Shown: piece after piece, positions 57,085 through 64,000 of the stretch
How the letters are laid out: every line of letters starts with the position of its first letter
How positions within the stretch are numbered: position 1 is the first letter of the stretch
Assembly: GCF_030269365.1 (NCBI RefSeq)
Contig: NZ_BSTF01000008.1
Location: forward strand, 248,001-312,000
From: Lentzea sp. NBRC 102530
GTDB lineage: Bacteria; Actinomycetota; Actinomycetes; Mycobacteriales; Pseudonocardiaceae
Reading direction: 5' to 3'
DNA: 64,000 nt
Made by a program: the position numbers and the translations under genes
The notes under the pieces: model-generated
What the model was told of the DNA's origin: nothing
The model's input: only the letters and a program-made list of their open reading frames with translations
Databases searched by the model: none

Positions 57085-58052
57085 CCGAGCCGGTGCTGGA
57101 CGTTCATCTCAAGCCGGAGGACGCCGCACACGCGCTACGTGCCGACGTGCGGGCCGGACTGACCGCGGACCCCAAGTGGGTCTCGCCGAAGTGGTTCTAC
57201 GACGCCGTGGGCAGTGCGCTGTTCGAGGACATCACGCGGTTGCCCGAGTACTACCCGACCCGGGCCGAACGCGAGGTGCTGGCCGAGCGCGCGGGGGAGA
57301 TCGCCTCGACGACGGGCGCGCACTCGTTGGTGGAGCTGGGTTCCGGATCTTCGGAGAAGACCCGGCTGCTGCTCAGCGCGTTGCGGGAGCACGGGACGCT
57401 GAAGGAGTTCGTGCCGCAGGACGTGTCGGTGTCGGCGTTGACCGAGGCCGCGCACGCGATCATGGCGGACTACCCCGGGCTGCGGGTGCACGGCGTGGTC
57501 GGCGACTTCACGCAGCACTTGTCGTTGCTGCCGGGGGAGTCGCCGCGGGTGGTGGCGTTCCTGGGCGGCACGATCGGCAACCTGATCCCCGAGGAGCGGG
57601 AGAAGTTCCTGCGCACGGTTCGCGACGTGCTGGAACCGGGGGAGTGGCTGCTGCTCGGCACCGACCTGGTGAAGGACCCGGGGACGCTGGTGCGGGCGTA
57701 CGACGACGCGCAGGGCGTGACGGCGGAGTTCAACCGCAACGTGCTGAACGTGCTCAACCGCGAGGTCGGCGGCGACTTCGACGTCGAGGCGTTCGAGCAC
57801 GTGGCGTTGTGGAACGCCGAGCAGGAGTGGATCGAGATGCGGCTGCGGGCGAAGCGGGCGATGACCGTGCGCCTGGCCGAGCTGGGGCTGGTGGTCGAGT
57901 TCCGCGAGGGCGAGGAACTGCGGACCGAGGTGTCGGCCAAGTTCCGCGAGGAGGGCGTCCGGCAGGAGCTGGAGGACGCCGGATTCTCGCTGCACCGCTG
58001 GTGGACCGACGCCGAGGGGCGGTTCGCCGTCTCGCTGGCCCAGGCGGTGTAA
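57081..58052 (+). CDS. egtD: histidine N-alpha-methyltransferase
   Basis: A 323-residue SAM enzyme that trimethylates histidine to hercynine, the first ergothioneine step. Family segments include YFDPRGS-like WFYDAVGSALFEDIT, LVELGSGSSEKTRLLL for SAM binding, and FLGGTIGNL. ATG 57081 overlaps the egtC stop. No egtE-type PLP lyase follows: the next gene is a peptidase. Confidence 0.94.
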   Translation: MTEPVLDVHLKPEDAAHALRADVRAGLTADPKWVSPKWFYDAVGSALFEDITRLPEYYPTRAEREVLAERAGEIASTTGAHSLVELGSGSSEKTRLLLSALREHGTLKEFVPQDVSVSALTEAAHAIMADYPGLRVHGVVGDFTQHLSLLPGESPRVVAFLGGTIGNLIPEEREKFLRTVRDVLEPGEWLLLGTDLVKDPGTLVRAYDDAQGVTAEFNRNVLNVLNREVGGDFDVEAFEHVALWNAEQEWIEMRLRAKRAMTVRLAELGLVVEFREGEELRTEVSAKFREEGVRQELEDAGFSLHRWWTDAEGRFAVSLAQAV

Positions 58053-58060
58053 TCGGGACC

Positions 58061-58081
58061 ACAACCCGACGATAGGCGGGT
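58061..58081. repeat. 21-base repeat upstream of the first peptidase gene
   Basis: The 21-base sequence starting ACAACCCGACGATAGG occurs here and again at 59738-59758, in each case 35-55 bases before a tripeptidyl aminopeptidase start. At the second site it also forms the right arm of a terminator hairpin. Confidence 0.7.
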
Positions 58082-58115
58082 ACCCAGCGTGCACGCCCGG
58101 TGATGGGCTGCAGCG

Positions 58116-59711
58116 ATGAGACCTGCATCAACGCGTGCCGTGCGCGTGGCGCTCGCCAGTGCGCTCGCGCTCGGCACCGTCATCACCGGCCTGGGCAGCG
58201 CGTCTGCCCAGGCCGAGCCCGCATCGGCCAAGCCCGCCGCCTGGGGGCCCTGCGCGGCGGACGTGCTCGCCGAGATCCCCGCCGCCGAACGCGCGAAGGT
58301 CAGCTGCGCCGTCCAGGTCGTGCCCGTCGACCACTCGCGGCCGCGCGGCGACACGACCGGCGTGGTCATGATGAAGCGCCCGGCCGGCGACCCGGCGAAG
58401 AAGATCGGCTCGCTGTTCATCAACCCCGGTGGCCCCGGTGGCGCCGGTCTGATCTACAGCGCCTACGGTTCCAGCTTCTTCACGCCGGAGATCCTCGAGA
58501 AGTTCGACCTCATCGGCTTCGACCCGCGGGGTGTGGGCCGCAGCGCGCCGCTGCGCTGCTTCCGCACCCAGGAGGAGGCCGAGGCGGTCAACGAGGGCTG
58601 GTACGCGTTGCCGCGCACCAAGGACGAGATCGCTTCCTCGATCCGGCAGTCGAAGGTCTACACGGACTACTGCAAGATCAACGCCGGTCCGCTGCTGAAC
58701 CACATGTCGACCGAGGCCGTCGCCCGTGACCTCGACGCGATGCGTGAGTCCGTGGGGGACAAGCAGCTCACGTACGTCGGCTTCTCGTACGGCACGTTGC
58801 TGGGCGCCACCTACGCGAACATCTTCCCGTCGAAGTCGCGTGCTCTGGTGCTGGACGGCAACGTCGACCCGCAGCTGCGCCTGACGAACGGCGCGCAGTA
58901 CGACAAGGAGCGGGCGCGGGGCTTCGAGATCGCCCTCGACGCGATGCTCAAGCGCTGTGACTCCGTCGGGGTGGAACGGTGTGCGTTCGCCGGTGGCGCG
59001 CGCAAGAAGTTCGACGACATCCGCGCTTCGCTGGCGAAGGCGCCCACGACGTTGCCCGGTGGCGCTGTCGTGACGCTGACCGACGTCGTCGGCCGCACGT
59101 CGAGCAACCTGTACAGCCCGACCTCGTTCAAGTCGCTGACCGCGTGGTTGCAGTCGATCCACGCCGCGCAGAACCCCTCTGCCGCCTCGTTGTCCGTGCA
59201 GTCCGTTGTGGACGTTCCGATGCTGAACAACCTCGGTGGCCGTGCGGACGTCCGGGTGCTGCCGGAGACGCCGTACACCGCCGACGACTCGTACTACGCG
59301 GTGAACTGCATCGACAAGCCGTTCGCGCGGACGAACCGCAACTGGGCCACCACGGCTGCGCAGTGGGAGAAGGACTCGCCGACGTTCGGCCGCTACCAGG
59401 CCGCGTCCGACCTGCTGACGTGCCCGACGTGGCCGACCCGCCACCCGGACCGCTGGATCGGTCCGTGGAACAAGAAGACCAAGAACCCGATCGTCGTCGT
59501 GGGCAACTACTACGACCCGGCGACGCAGTACCTGTTCGCGCAGCGCATGACGAAGCAGCTCGGCAACGCCCGGCTGATCAGCGTCGACGCGTTCGGGCAC
59601 TGCATCCTCGGTGACTCGGCCGGTGCCGACGCCGCCGTGACGCGGTACCTCGTCGATCTGACGGCGCCCGCCAACGGCCAGGTCTTCCAGCCGAACGCGC
59701 AACCGTTCTGA
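58116..59711 (+). CDS. secreted tripeptidyl aminopeptidase (S33 family), first copy
   Basis: A 531-residue exported alpha/beta hydrolase with a Sec signal (VALASALALGTVITGLGSASAQA). The catalytic triad is intact: Ser in GFSYGTLLG, Asp in VGNYYDPATQ and His in DAFGHCILG. Conserved family blocks NPGGPGGAGL and GFDPRGVGRSAPLRC are seen. It trims tripeptides from the N-terminus of extracellular proteins and may help mature enzymes such as transglutaminase precursors. It is followed by a close tandem paralogue. Confidence 0.9.
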   Translation: MRPASTRAVRVALASALALGTVITGLGSASAQAEPASAKPAAWGPCAADVLAEIPAAERAKVSCAVQVVPVDHSRPRGDTTGVVMMKRPAGDPAKKIGSLFINPGGPGGAGLIYSAYGSSFFTPEILEKFDLIGFDPRGVGRSAPLRCFRTQEEAEAVNEGWYALPRTKDEIASSIRQSKVYTDYCKINAGPLLNHMSTEAVARDLDAMRESVGDKQLTYVGFSYGTLLGATYANIFPSKSRALVLDGNVDPQLRLTNGAQYDKERARGFEIALDAMLKRCDSVGVERCAFAGGARKKFDDIRASLAKAPTTLPGGAVVTLTDVVGRTSSNLYSPTSFKSLTAWLQSIHAAQNPSAASLSVQSVVDVPMLNNLGGRADVRVLPETPYTADDSYYAVNCIDKPFARTNRNWATTAAQWEKDSPTFGRYQAASDLLTCPTWPTRHPDRWIGPWNKKTKNPIVVVGNYYDPATQYLFAQRMTKQLGNARLISVDAFGHCILGDSAGADAAVTRYLVDLTAPANGQVFQPNAQPF

Positions 59712-59720
59712 TCGCGTTTC

Positions 59721-59757
59721 CCCGCCTGTCGTCGGGCACAACCCGACGATAGGCGGG
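59721..59757 (+). terminator. terminator after the first peptidase gene
   Basis: CCCGCCTGTCGTCGGG (59721-59736) pairs with CCCGACGATAGGCGGG (59742-59757) through 16 bases with one G.T pair. A 21-base repeat shared with 58061-58081 forms most of the right arm. Confidence 0.7.
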
Positions 59758-59792
59758 TGCGCGCGGTGCACGGTGAGTGATGAAGTGCATCC

Positions 59793-61382
59793 GTGACGTC
59801 AACTTCCATGCGTGTGGTGCTCGCGAGCGCGCTCGTGCTCGGCACCATCGTCTCCGGCATGGGCACCGCCCAGGCCTCTCCCGTCAGACCCGCTGCCTGG
59901 GGGCAGTGCGCGGCCGACGTGCTCGCCTCGCTTCCCGCCACCGTGACCCCTGAAGAGCGCGCGCGGCTGTCGTGCGCCGTCCAGGAAGTGCCCGTCGACC
60001 ACTCGCGCCCGCGCGGTGAGCAGACCGGCATCGCCATGATGAAGCGCCCTGCCAACGACCCGGCGCGCAAGATCGGCACGATCTTCCTCAACCCCGGCGG
60101 CCCCGGCGGTTCCGGCCTGCTCCGCGGCGCCGTCGCCAAGAACTACTTCGGGCCGTCCGTGCTCGACCGCTTCGACGTGGTCGGCTTCGACCCGCGCGGT
60201 GTGGCCCGGAGCGCCCCGATGCGGTGCTTCCGCACGCAGGAGGAGGCCGAGGCGGTCAACGAGGGCTGGTACTCGTTGCCCCGCACCCAGGCCGAGATCA
60301 CCTCGTCGATCCGGCAGTCCAAGGCCTACACGGACTACTGCAGGATCAACGCCGGTCCGCTGCTGAACCACATGTCGACCGAGGCCGTCGCGCGCGACCT
60401 CGACGTCATGCGCGAGGCCGTGGGGGACAGGCAGCTCAACTTCGTCGGCTTCTCGTACGGCACGTTGATCGGCTCGACCTACGCCAACATCTTCCCGCAG
60501 CGCACCCGCGCGATGGTGATCGACGGCAACGTCGACCCGCGCCTGCGCCTGTCCGACGGCGCGCAGTACGACCGCGAGCGCGCCCGCGGGTTCGAGATCG
60601 CGCTCGACGCGATGCTGAAGCGGTGTGATGCCGCGGGCGTCGAGAAGTGCGCCTTCGCCGGTGACGCCAGGGGCAAGTTCGAGGCTCTCAAGGTCTCGCT
60701 GGCCAAGGCACCCGCGACGTTGCCGAACGGCACGGTCGTGACGCTGTCCGACGTGGTGAACCGCGTCGCCGGTGACCTGTACTCGATCGCGCGCATCGCG
60801 CCGCTGGCCGCGTGGTTGCAGTCGATCCACGCCGCGCTGAACCCCTCGGTGGCCATGTCGGTCCAGTCCGCTGTGGAGCTCGCCGCGCCGCTGGCGAACG
60901 CCGGTGGTCGCTGGGACGTCGACCCGCTGCCCGACACCCCGTACACCGCCGACGACTCCTACTACGGCGTGAACTGCATCGACAAGCCGTTCTCCCGCAC
61001 CACCCGCACCTGGGCCGCCACCGCGGCCAAGTGGGAGAAGGAGTCGCCGACGTTCGGCCGCTACCAGGCCGCGTCCGACCTGCTGACGTGCGCCACCTGG
61101 CCGGCCCGCAACCCGGACCGCTGGATCGGCCCGTGGAACAAGAAGACGCCGAACCCGATCGTCGTCGTGGGCAACTACTACGACCCCGCCACGCAGTACC
61201 TGTTCGCGCAGCGCATGGCCAAACAGCTGGGCAACGCGCGGCTGGTGAGCGTGGACGCGTTCGGCCACTGCATCCTGGGCCGCTCGGCCGGGACGGACGC
61301 GGTCGTCGCGAAGTACCTGGTCGACCTGGTCGCGCCGGCCGACGGTCAGGTGTTCCAGCCGAACGTTCAGCCGTTCGCCTGA
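59793..61382 (+). CDS. secreted tripeptidyl aminopeptidase (S33 family), second copy
   Basis: A 529-residue tandem paralogue of the preceding gene. The triad is intact (Ser in GFSYGTLIG, Asp in VGNYYDPATQ, His in DAFGHCILG). The signal peptide is VLASALVLGTIVSGMGTAQA. GTG 59793 or ATG 59808 can start it. Long identical blocks with copy one (ECFRTQEEAEAVNEGW-type and LNHMSTEAVARDLD) point to recent duplication. Its end overlaps the convergent membrane gene by 16 bases. Confidence 0.9.
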   Translation: MTSTSMRVVLASALVLGTIVSGMGTAQASPVRPAAWGQCAADVLASLPATVTPEERARLSCAVQEVPVDHSRPRGEQTGIAMMKRPANDPARKIGTIFLNPGGPGGSGLLRGAVAKNYFGPSVLDRFDVVGFDPRGVARSAPMRCFRTQEEAEAVNEGWYSLPRTQAEITSSIRQSKAYTDYCRINAGPLLNHMSTEAVARDLDVMREAVGDRQLNFVGFSYGTLIGSTYANIFPQRTRAMVIDGNVDPRLRLSDGAQYDRERARGFEIALDAMLKRCDAAGVEKCAFAGDARGKFEALKVSLAKAPATLPNGTVVTLSDVVNRVAGDLYSIARIAPLAAWLQSIHAALNPSVAMSVQSAVELAAPLANAGGRWDVDPLPDTPYTADDSYYGVNCIDKPFSRTTRTWAATAAKWEKESPTFGRYQAASDLLTCATWPARNPDRWIGPWNKKTPNPIVVVGNYYDPATQYLFAQRMAKQLGNARLVSVDAFGHCILGRSAGTDAVVAKYLVDLVAPADGQVFQPNVQPFA

Positions 61383-61792
61383 TCTCGCCTGAAGCGGTGG
61401 CGGTGCTCGTACAGCGCCGCCGCCGCGGTGGCGAGCAGCAGCACGTATCCGGCGTATGTCGGTGAGAGCCACACGGTCAGGCCGAGGATCGCTGCTGCCA
61501 CGAGCGTGACCGCGGTGCGTTGCACGAACGCCCACACGACCAGAGCGGCGACGACCCACCAGAGCGTGCTGTAGTCGAAGACGGTGGCGAATCCGCGACC
61601 CAGTTGGAAGTCGCGACTCATCTCCACGCCGCGCAACGTCTCGAAGCTCTCCTCGCCGGTGTACCAGCCCGGTTGCGTGCCGCACACCGCGCCCGGCTGC
61701 TCGCACAGGTCATCGCGCACCGGCGCGTTCGCGACCAGCCAGAACGACGTGGCGGAGCCGAGTCCGAGCACGATCCAGGCAGGAATCTTCAC
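61367..61792 (-). CDS. membrane protein of unknown function
   Basis: A 141-residue protein with an N-terminal helix (IPAWIVLGLGSATSFWLVA), an extracytoplasmic loop with two cysteines (DDLCEQPGAVCG) and three further helices. GTG 61792 overlaps the TauE-like gene stop (GTGA), so it is coupled to that transporter. It shows no domain I recognise and may be an accessory subunit. The ORF reading to 63007 upstream only shadows other genes. Confidence 0.65.
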   Translation of the reverse strand: MKIPAWIVLGLGSATSFWLVANAPVRDDLCEQPGAVCGTQPGWYTGEESFETLRGVEMSRDFQLGRGFATVFDYSTLWWVVAALVVWAFVQRTAVTLVAAAILGLTVWLSPTYAGYVLLLATAAAALYEHRHRFRRDQANG

Positions 61793-62508
61793 AGCAGCGC
61801 GCTCCGCACGATCAGCACCGCCGCGCTCGCCCCCGCCACCACCAGCATCGGCGTCCGCACGCCCTTCGCGTCGAACTTCGTGCGCAACGGCCCGGAGGCC
61901 AGGAAGCCGGCGATGAGGAACGGGACCAGCAGCACCCCGGTCCAGAGCTGGTGCGCCGTGACGTTCCCGGCGATGCCCAGCCCGATCATCGACACGGCCG
62001 ACCCCAGCGTGAAGAACGCCGCCAGCGTCGCCCGCACCTGCGGCCCCTCCTGGTTCTGGTAGACCAGCGCGATCATCGGGCCACCGATCGACGTGGCCGT
62101 GCCGAACGACCCGCTCGCCACCCCGGCCGTCACCAGCGACGGCGGCGTCGGCCGCGGCCGCCACGACGTGACCGACAGCAGCACGCACACCAGCACGGCC
62201 GCGCCCACGACGATGCCGAAGCTCTTGACGTCGAGCGAGTCCACGATCCAGATGCCGACGACGGTGCCGGGCAACCGCCCGAGCATCGCCCAGCCGACGC
62301 CGCGCCAGTCGACGTGGCCGAACTCCCGCACCAGCGACAGCAGGGCGTGCGCGCAGGCGATCACGAGGACCGGCACCGGGACGAGCGCCGGGTCCAGCAA
62401 CGCCAGCAGCGGCACGGCGACCAGGGCCAGGCCGAAGCCGATCAAACCCTGCAACAACCCTCCGAAAGCGACGATGACACCCGCCGCGACCAGCAACCCC
62501 CAGGACAT
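61789..62508 (-). CDS. TauE/SafE-family sulfite/organosulfonate exporter-like permease
   Basis: A 239-residue transporter with about eight helices in two repeats. The family pattern is seen in GLLQGLIGFGLALVAVPLLALLDP and GSFGTATSIGGPMIALVYQNQ. It would move sulfite, sulfoacetate or a related anion across the membrane. It is coupled to the downstream membrane gene. Confidence 0.85.
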   Translation of the reverse strand: MSWGLLVAAGVIVAFGGLLQGLIGFGLALVAVPLLALLDPALVPVPVLVIACAHALLSLVREFGHVDWRGVGWAMLGRLPGTVVGIWIVDSLDVKSFGIVVGAAVLVCVLLSVTSWRPRPTPPSLVTAGVASGSFGTATSIGGPMIALVYQNQEGPQVRATLAAFFTLGSAVSMIGLGIAGNVTAHQLWTGVLLVPFLIAGFLASGPLRTKFDAKGVRTPMLVVAGASAAVLIVRSALL

Positions 62509-62591
62509 GGTTAGCTAGGCTACCGATCGGGGTGAGCAGGTTTCTCCTTCCGTTCTCCTCGCGTTGGCCGGGCACACCTACGCTCCGCGCC

Positions 62592-64000
62592 ATGACCGCG
62601 TCCCGCCGTTCCTTCCTGCTCGGCACCGGTGCGACCGCCGCCGCTGCCGCACTGGTCACGCCCGGTTCCGCCGAGGCCGACAACGTTGTCTCGCACGGGC
62701 GTCCCGACCCCGAGTCGCGGCGGTTCACGCTCGCCGTGATCCCGGACACGCAGTACATGTTCGACCTCGACCGGGGTGACTCGGCGCCGTTGAAGGCCAC
62801 GCTGCAGTACCTGGTCGACCGACAGAAGTCCGAGAACATCGTCTTCGTCAGCCACCTCGGCGACCTCGTCGAGAACGCGCGGCAGAGCGAGATCGACGAC
62901 ATCAGCGCGCGGTTCGAGGTGCTCGACCGGCGGCGCGTCGGGTACAGCGTGCTCGCGGGCAACCACGACGTGCCGGACTCGCGCCTCGACGACCAGCGCG
63001 GGCGCACGCCGTACCTCGACCGGTTCGGGCCCGCGCGGTTCCGGCAGTCGCCGACGTTCCGCGGTGCGAGCGCGGACGGCTACAACACGTTCCACGTGTT
63101 CCGGGCGGGCGGCAGGGAGTGGCTGGTGCTGGCGCTGGACTGGCGCATGTCGGCCAGGGGGTTCGCGTGGGCGCGGTCGGTGCTCGCCCAGCATCCCGAA
63201 CTGCCCGTCGTCCTCACCACGCACGAGCTCGTGTACGACGGTGGGGACGGCGTCGCGGCCATGTCCGACTACGGCCGACGGTTGTGGGACGAGCTGATCA
63301 AGGACAACGACCAGGTCTTCCTGACGTTGAACGGGCACTTCTGGCCGCCCGCGCGCACGGTCCTGCGCAACGCCGCCGGCAACGACGTGCACGTGCACAT
63401 CGCGAACTACCAGGACCGCTACTACGGCGGCGGTGCGATGATCCGGCTGTACCACTTCGACCTCGACCGCGGCGTGATCGACGTGCGCACGCTGTCACCG
63501 TGGCTGCTCGGCAAGAAGGCGCTCAACCCGTTGGAGCGCAGGGAGACCGAGCTGACCGGCCCGGCCGACCGGTTCAGCGTGCCGATCGACTTCGAGCAGC
63601 GCTTCGCCCGGTTCGACCCGCCCGTGCTGCCCGCGCCGCAGCCGGTCCGGGACGTGCTGGTGCGCGGCACCCTCGCGTACTGGCGGCTCGGTGAGGGGCT
63701 GAAGGACTTGTCGCGCAAGGGGAACGACCTGCGGCAGACCGGCGAGCTGACCGTTTCGGACGACCACAGCCGGTTCGCGCCGTCGCACAAGTCGCTGTTC
63801 TTCGGCAAGAACGGCTACCTGGCCACTGTGGACAGTGCGCCGCTGAACCGCGAGACGTTCGAGCGCGGGTACACGATCGAGGTGTTCCTCAAGCTGCCGG
63901 CCGGGTTCGACCACCCGTGGTGCGGCCTGTTCACGAAGCTCGCGCCCGGTTCGGCGGCCGGCAAGACCGGGGACGACCCGAGCGAGCCGATCGCCACCCT
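62592..64000 (+). CDS. Tat-exported metallophosphoesterase with LamG-like domain, 3' end outside window
   Basis: At least 469 residues, running off the end of the window. The Tat signal is SRRSFLLGTGATAAAAAL. A calcineurin-like phosphoesterase domain follows: VIPDTQYMF, HLGDLVENA, AGNHD, TTHELV and NGHFW carry the metal ligands. After about residue 350 a concanavalin A/LamG-like module begins (YWRLGEGLKDLSRKGNDL, SLFFGKNGYLATVD). No stop is seen before position 64000. Such proteins act on extracellular phosphate esters, phosphodiesters or teichoic-type polymers; the substrate is unknown. ATG 62592 is a good start. Confidence 0.85.
   Translation, partial: MTASRRSFLLGTGATAAAAALVTPGSAEADNVVSHGRPDPESRRFTLAVIPDTQYMFDLDRGDSAPLKATLQYLVDRQKSENIVFVSHLGDLVENARQSEIDDISARFEVLDRRRVGYSVLAGNHDVPDSRLDDQRGRTPYLDRFGPARFRQSPTFRGASADGYNTFHVFRAGGREWLVLALDWRMSARGFAWARSVLAQHPELPVVLTTHELVYDGGDGVAAMSDYGRRLWDELIKDNDQVFLTLNGHFWPPARTVLRNAAGNDVHVHIANYQDRYYGGGAMIRLYHFDLDRGVIDVRTLSPWLLGKKALNPLERRETELTGPADRFSVPIDFEQRFARFDPPVLPAPQPVRDVLVRGTLAYWRLGEGLKDLSRKGNDLRQTGELTVSDDHSRFAPSHKSLFFGKNGYLATVDSAPLNRETFERGYTIEVFLKLPAGFDHPWCGLFTKLAPGSAAGKTGDDPSEPIAT

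Noticed and set aside
61367..63007. A 546-residue minus-strand frame crossing three genes
   Set aside because: Only the part from GTG 61792 is a plausible membrane protein; the rest shadows the TauE-like and phosphoesterase genes.
1..64000. CRISPR arrays, tRNA or rRNA genes, insertion sequences, origins
   Set aside because: No regularly spaced repeats, no cloverleaf with CCA-type context, no transposase-like product and no DnaA-box cluster were seen by reading; a tool-based scan was not possible.

Overview
The window is high-GC DNA from an actinobacterium: many GTG starts, chains of 4-base stop/start overlaps, and genes for phosphatidylinositol mannosides, ergothioneine and a DinB-like family linked to mycothiol. 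XRE/DUF5753 regulators, Tat-exported enzymes, a RiPP cluster and an AcnR-like regulator suggest a Pseudonocardiaceae-type actinomycete (Lentzea, Saccharothrix, Amycolatopsis and relatives). The genus is an inference.

Layout. 0.2-4.8 kb: an XRE regulator, then the phosphatidylinositol mannoside operon pgsA-patA-pimA with a LemA/NUDIX membrane protein, the same order as in mycobacteria. 5.0-17.6 kb: a reductive pyrimidine catabolism locus. A minus-strand operon (NCS1 permease, beta-ureidopropionase, dihydropyrimidinase, F420-type LLM oxidoreductase) and a plus-strand pair (omega-aminotransferase, malonate-semialdehyde dehydrogenase) flank a PucR regulator, an esterase, an RDD protein and a MerR/methyltransferase pair. 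17.6-20.9 kb: an EF-G-like GTPase and pdxS. 20.9-22.6 kb: twin Cys-rich membrane proteins. 22.7-25.0 kb: a HelD/HelR helicase-like gene with a rifamycin-associated-element-like repeat in front. 25.3-35.1 kb: amino-acid transport and regulation (AzlCD with a cupin regulator, LuxR, Lrp with a PLP gamma-lyase, an APC permease) and a degenerate S33 hydrolase. 35.2-37.3 kb: small membrane proteins, pdxT and yebC.

37.4-43.3 kb is accessory. It holds a DddA-like deaminase toxin with a one-base frameshift and its Imm1 immunity gene, a TetR/SDR/MFS set, a DUF5753/DUF397 pair and a DUF4262/GNAT pair. 43.7-48.3 kb: a DinB-like protein, a peptide transporter, and a P450 with an AcnR-like TetR gene behind a perfect palindrome. 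48.4-51.4 kb: a large secreted carbohydrate-binding sugar dehydrogenase. 51.4-53.7 kb: a three-gene graspetide/imiditide-type RiPP cluster (precursor, ATP-grasp ligase, PIMT), divergent from egtABCD (53.9-58.1 kb). 58.1-64 kb: tandem secreted tripeptidyl aminopeptidases, a membrane protein, a TauE/SafE transporter and a Tat-exported phosphoesterase that runs off the end.

How it fits together. Two conserved backbone blocks (pim and pdxS/pdxT/yebC) are split by catabolic and defence cargo. The strongest leads are the imiditide cluster, the putative rifamycin-responsive HelR gene, the frameshifted deaminase toxin/immunity pair, and a pyrimidine pathway with an LLM flavoenzyme where dihydropyrimidine dehydrogenase would be expected. 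No tRNA, rRNA, CRISPR array, insertion sequence or replication origin was seen.
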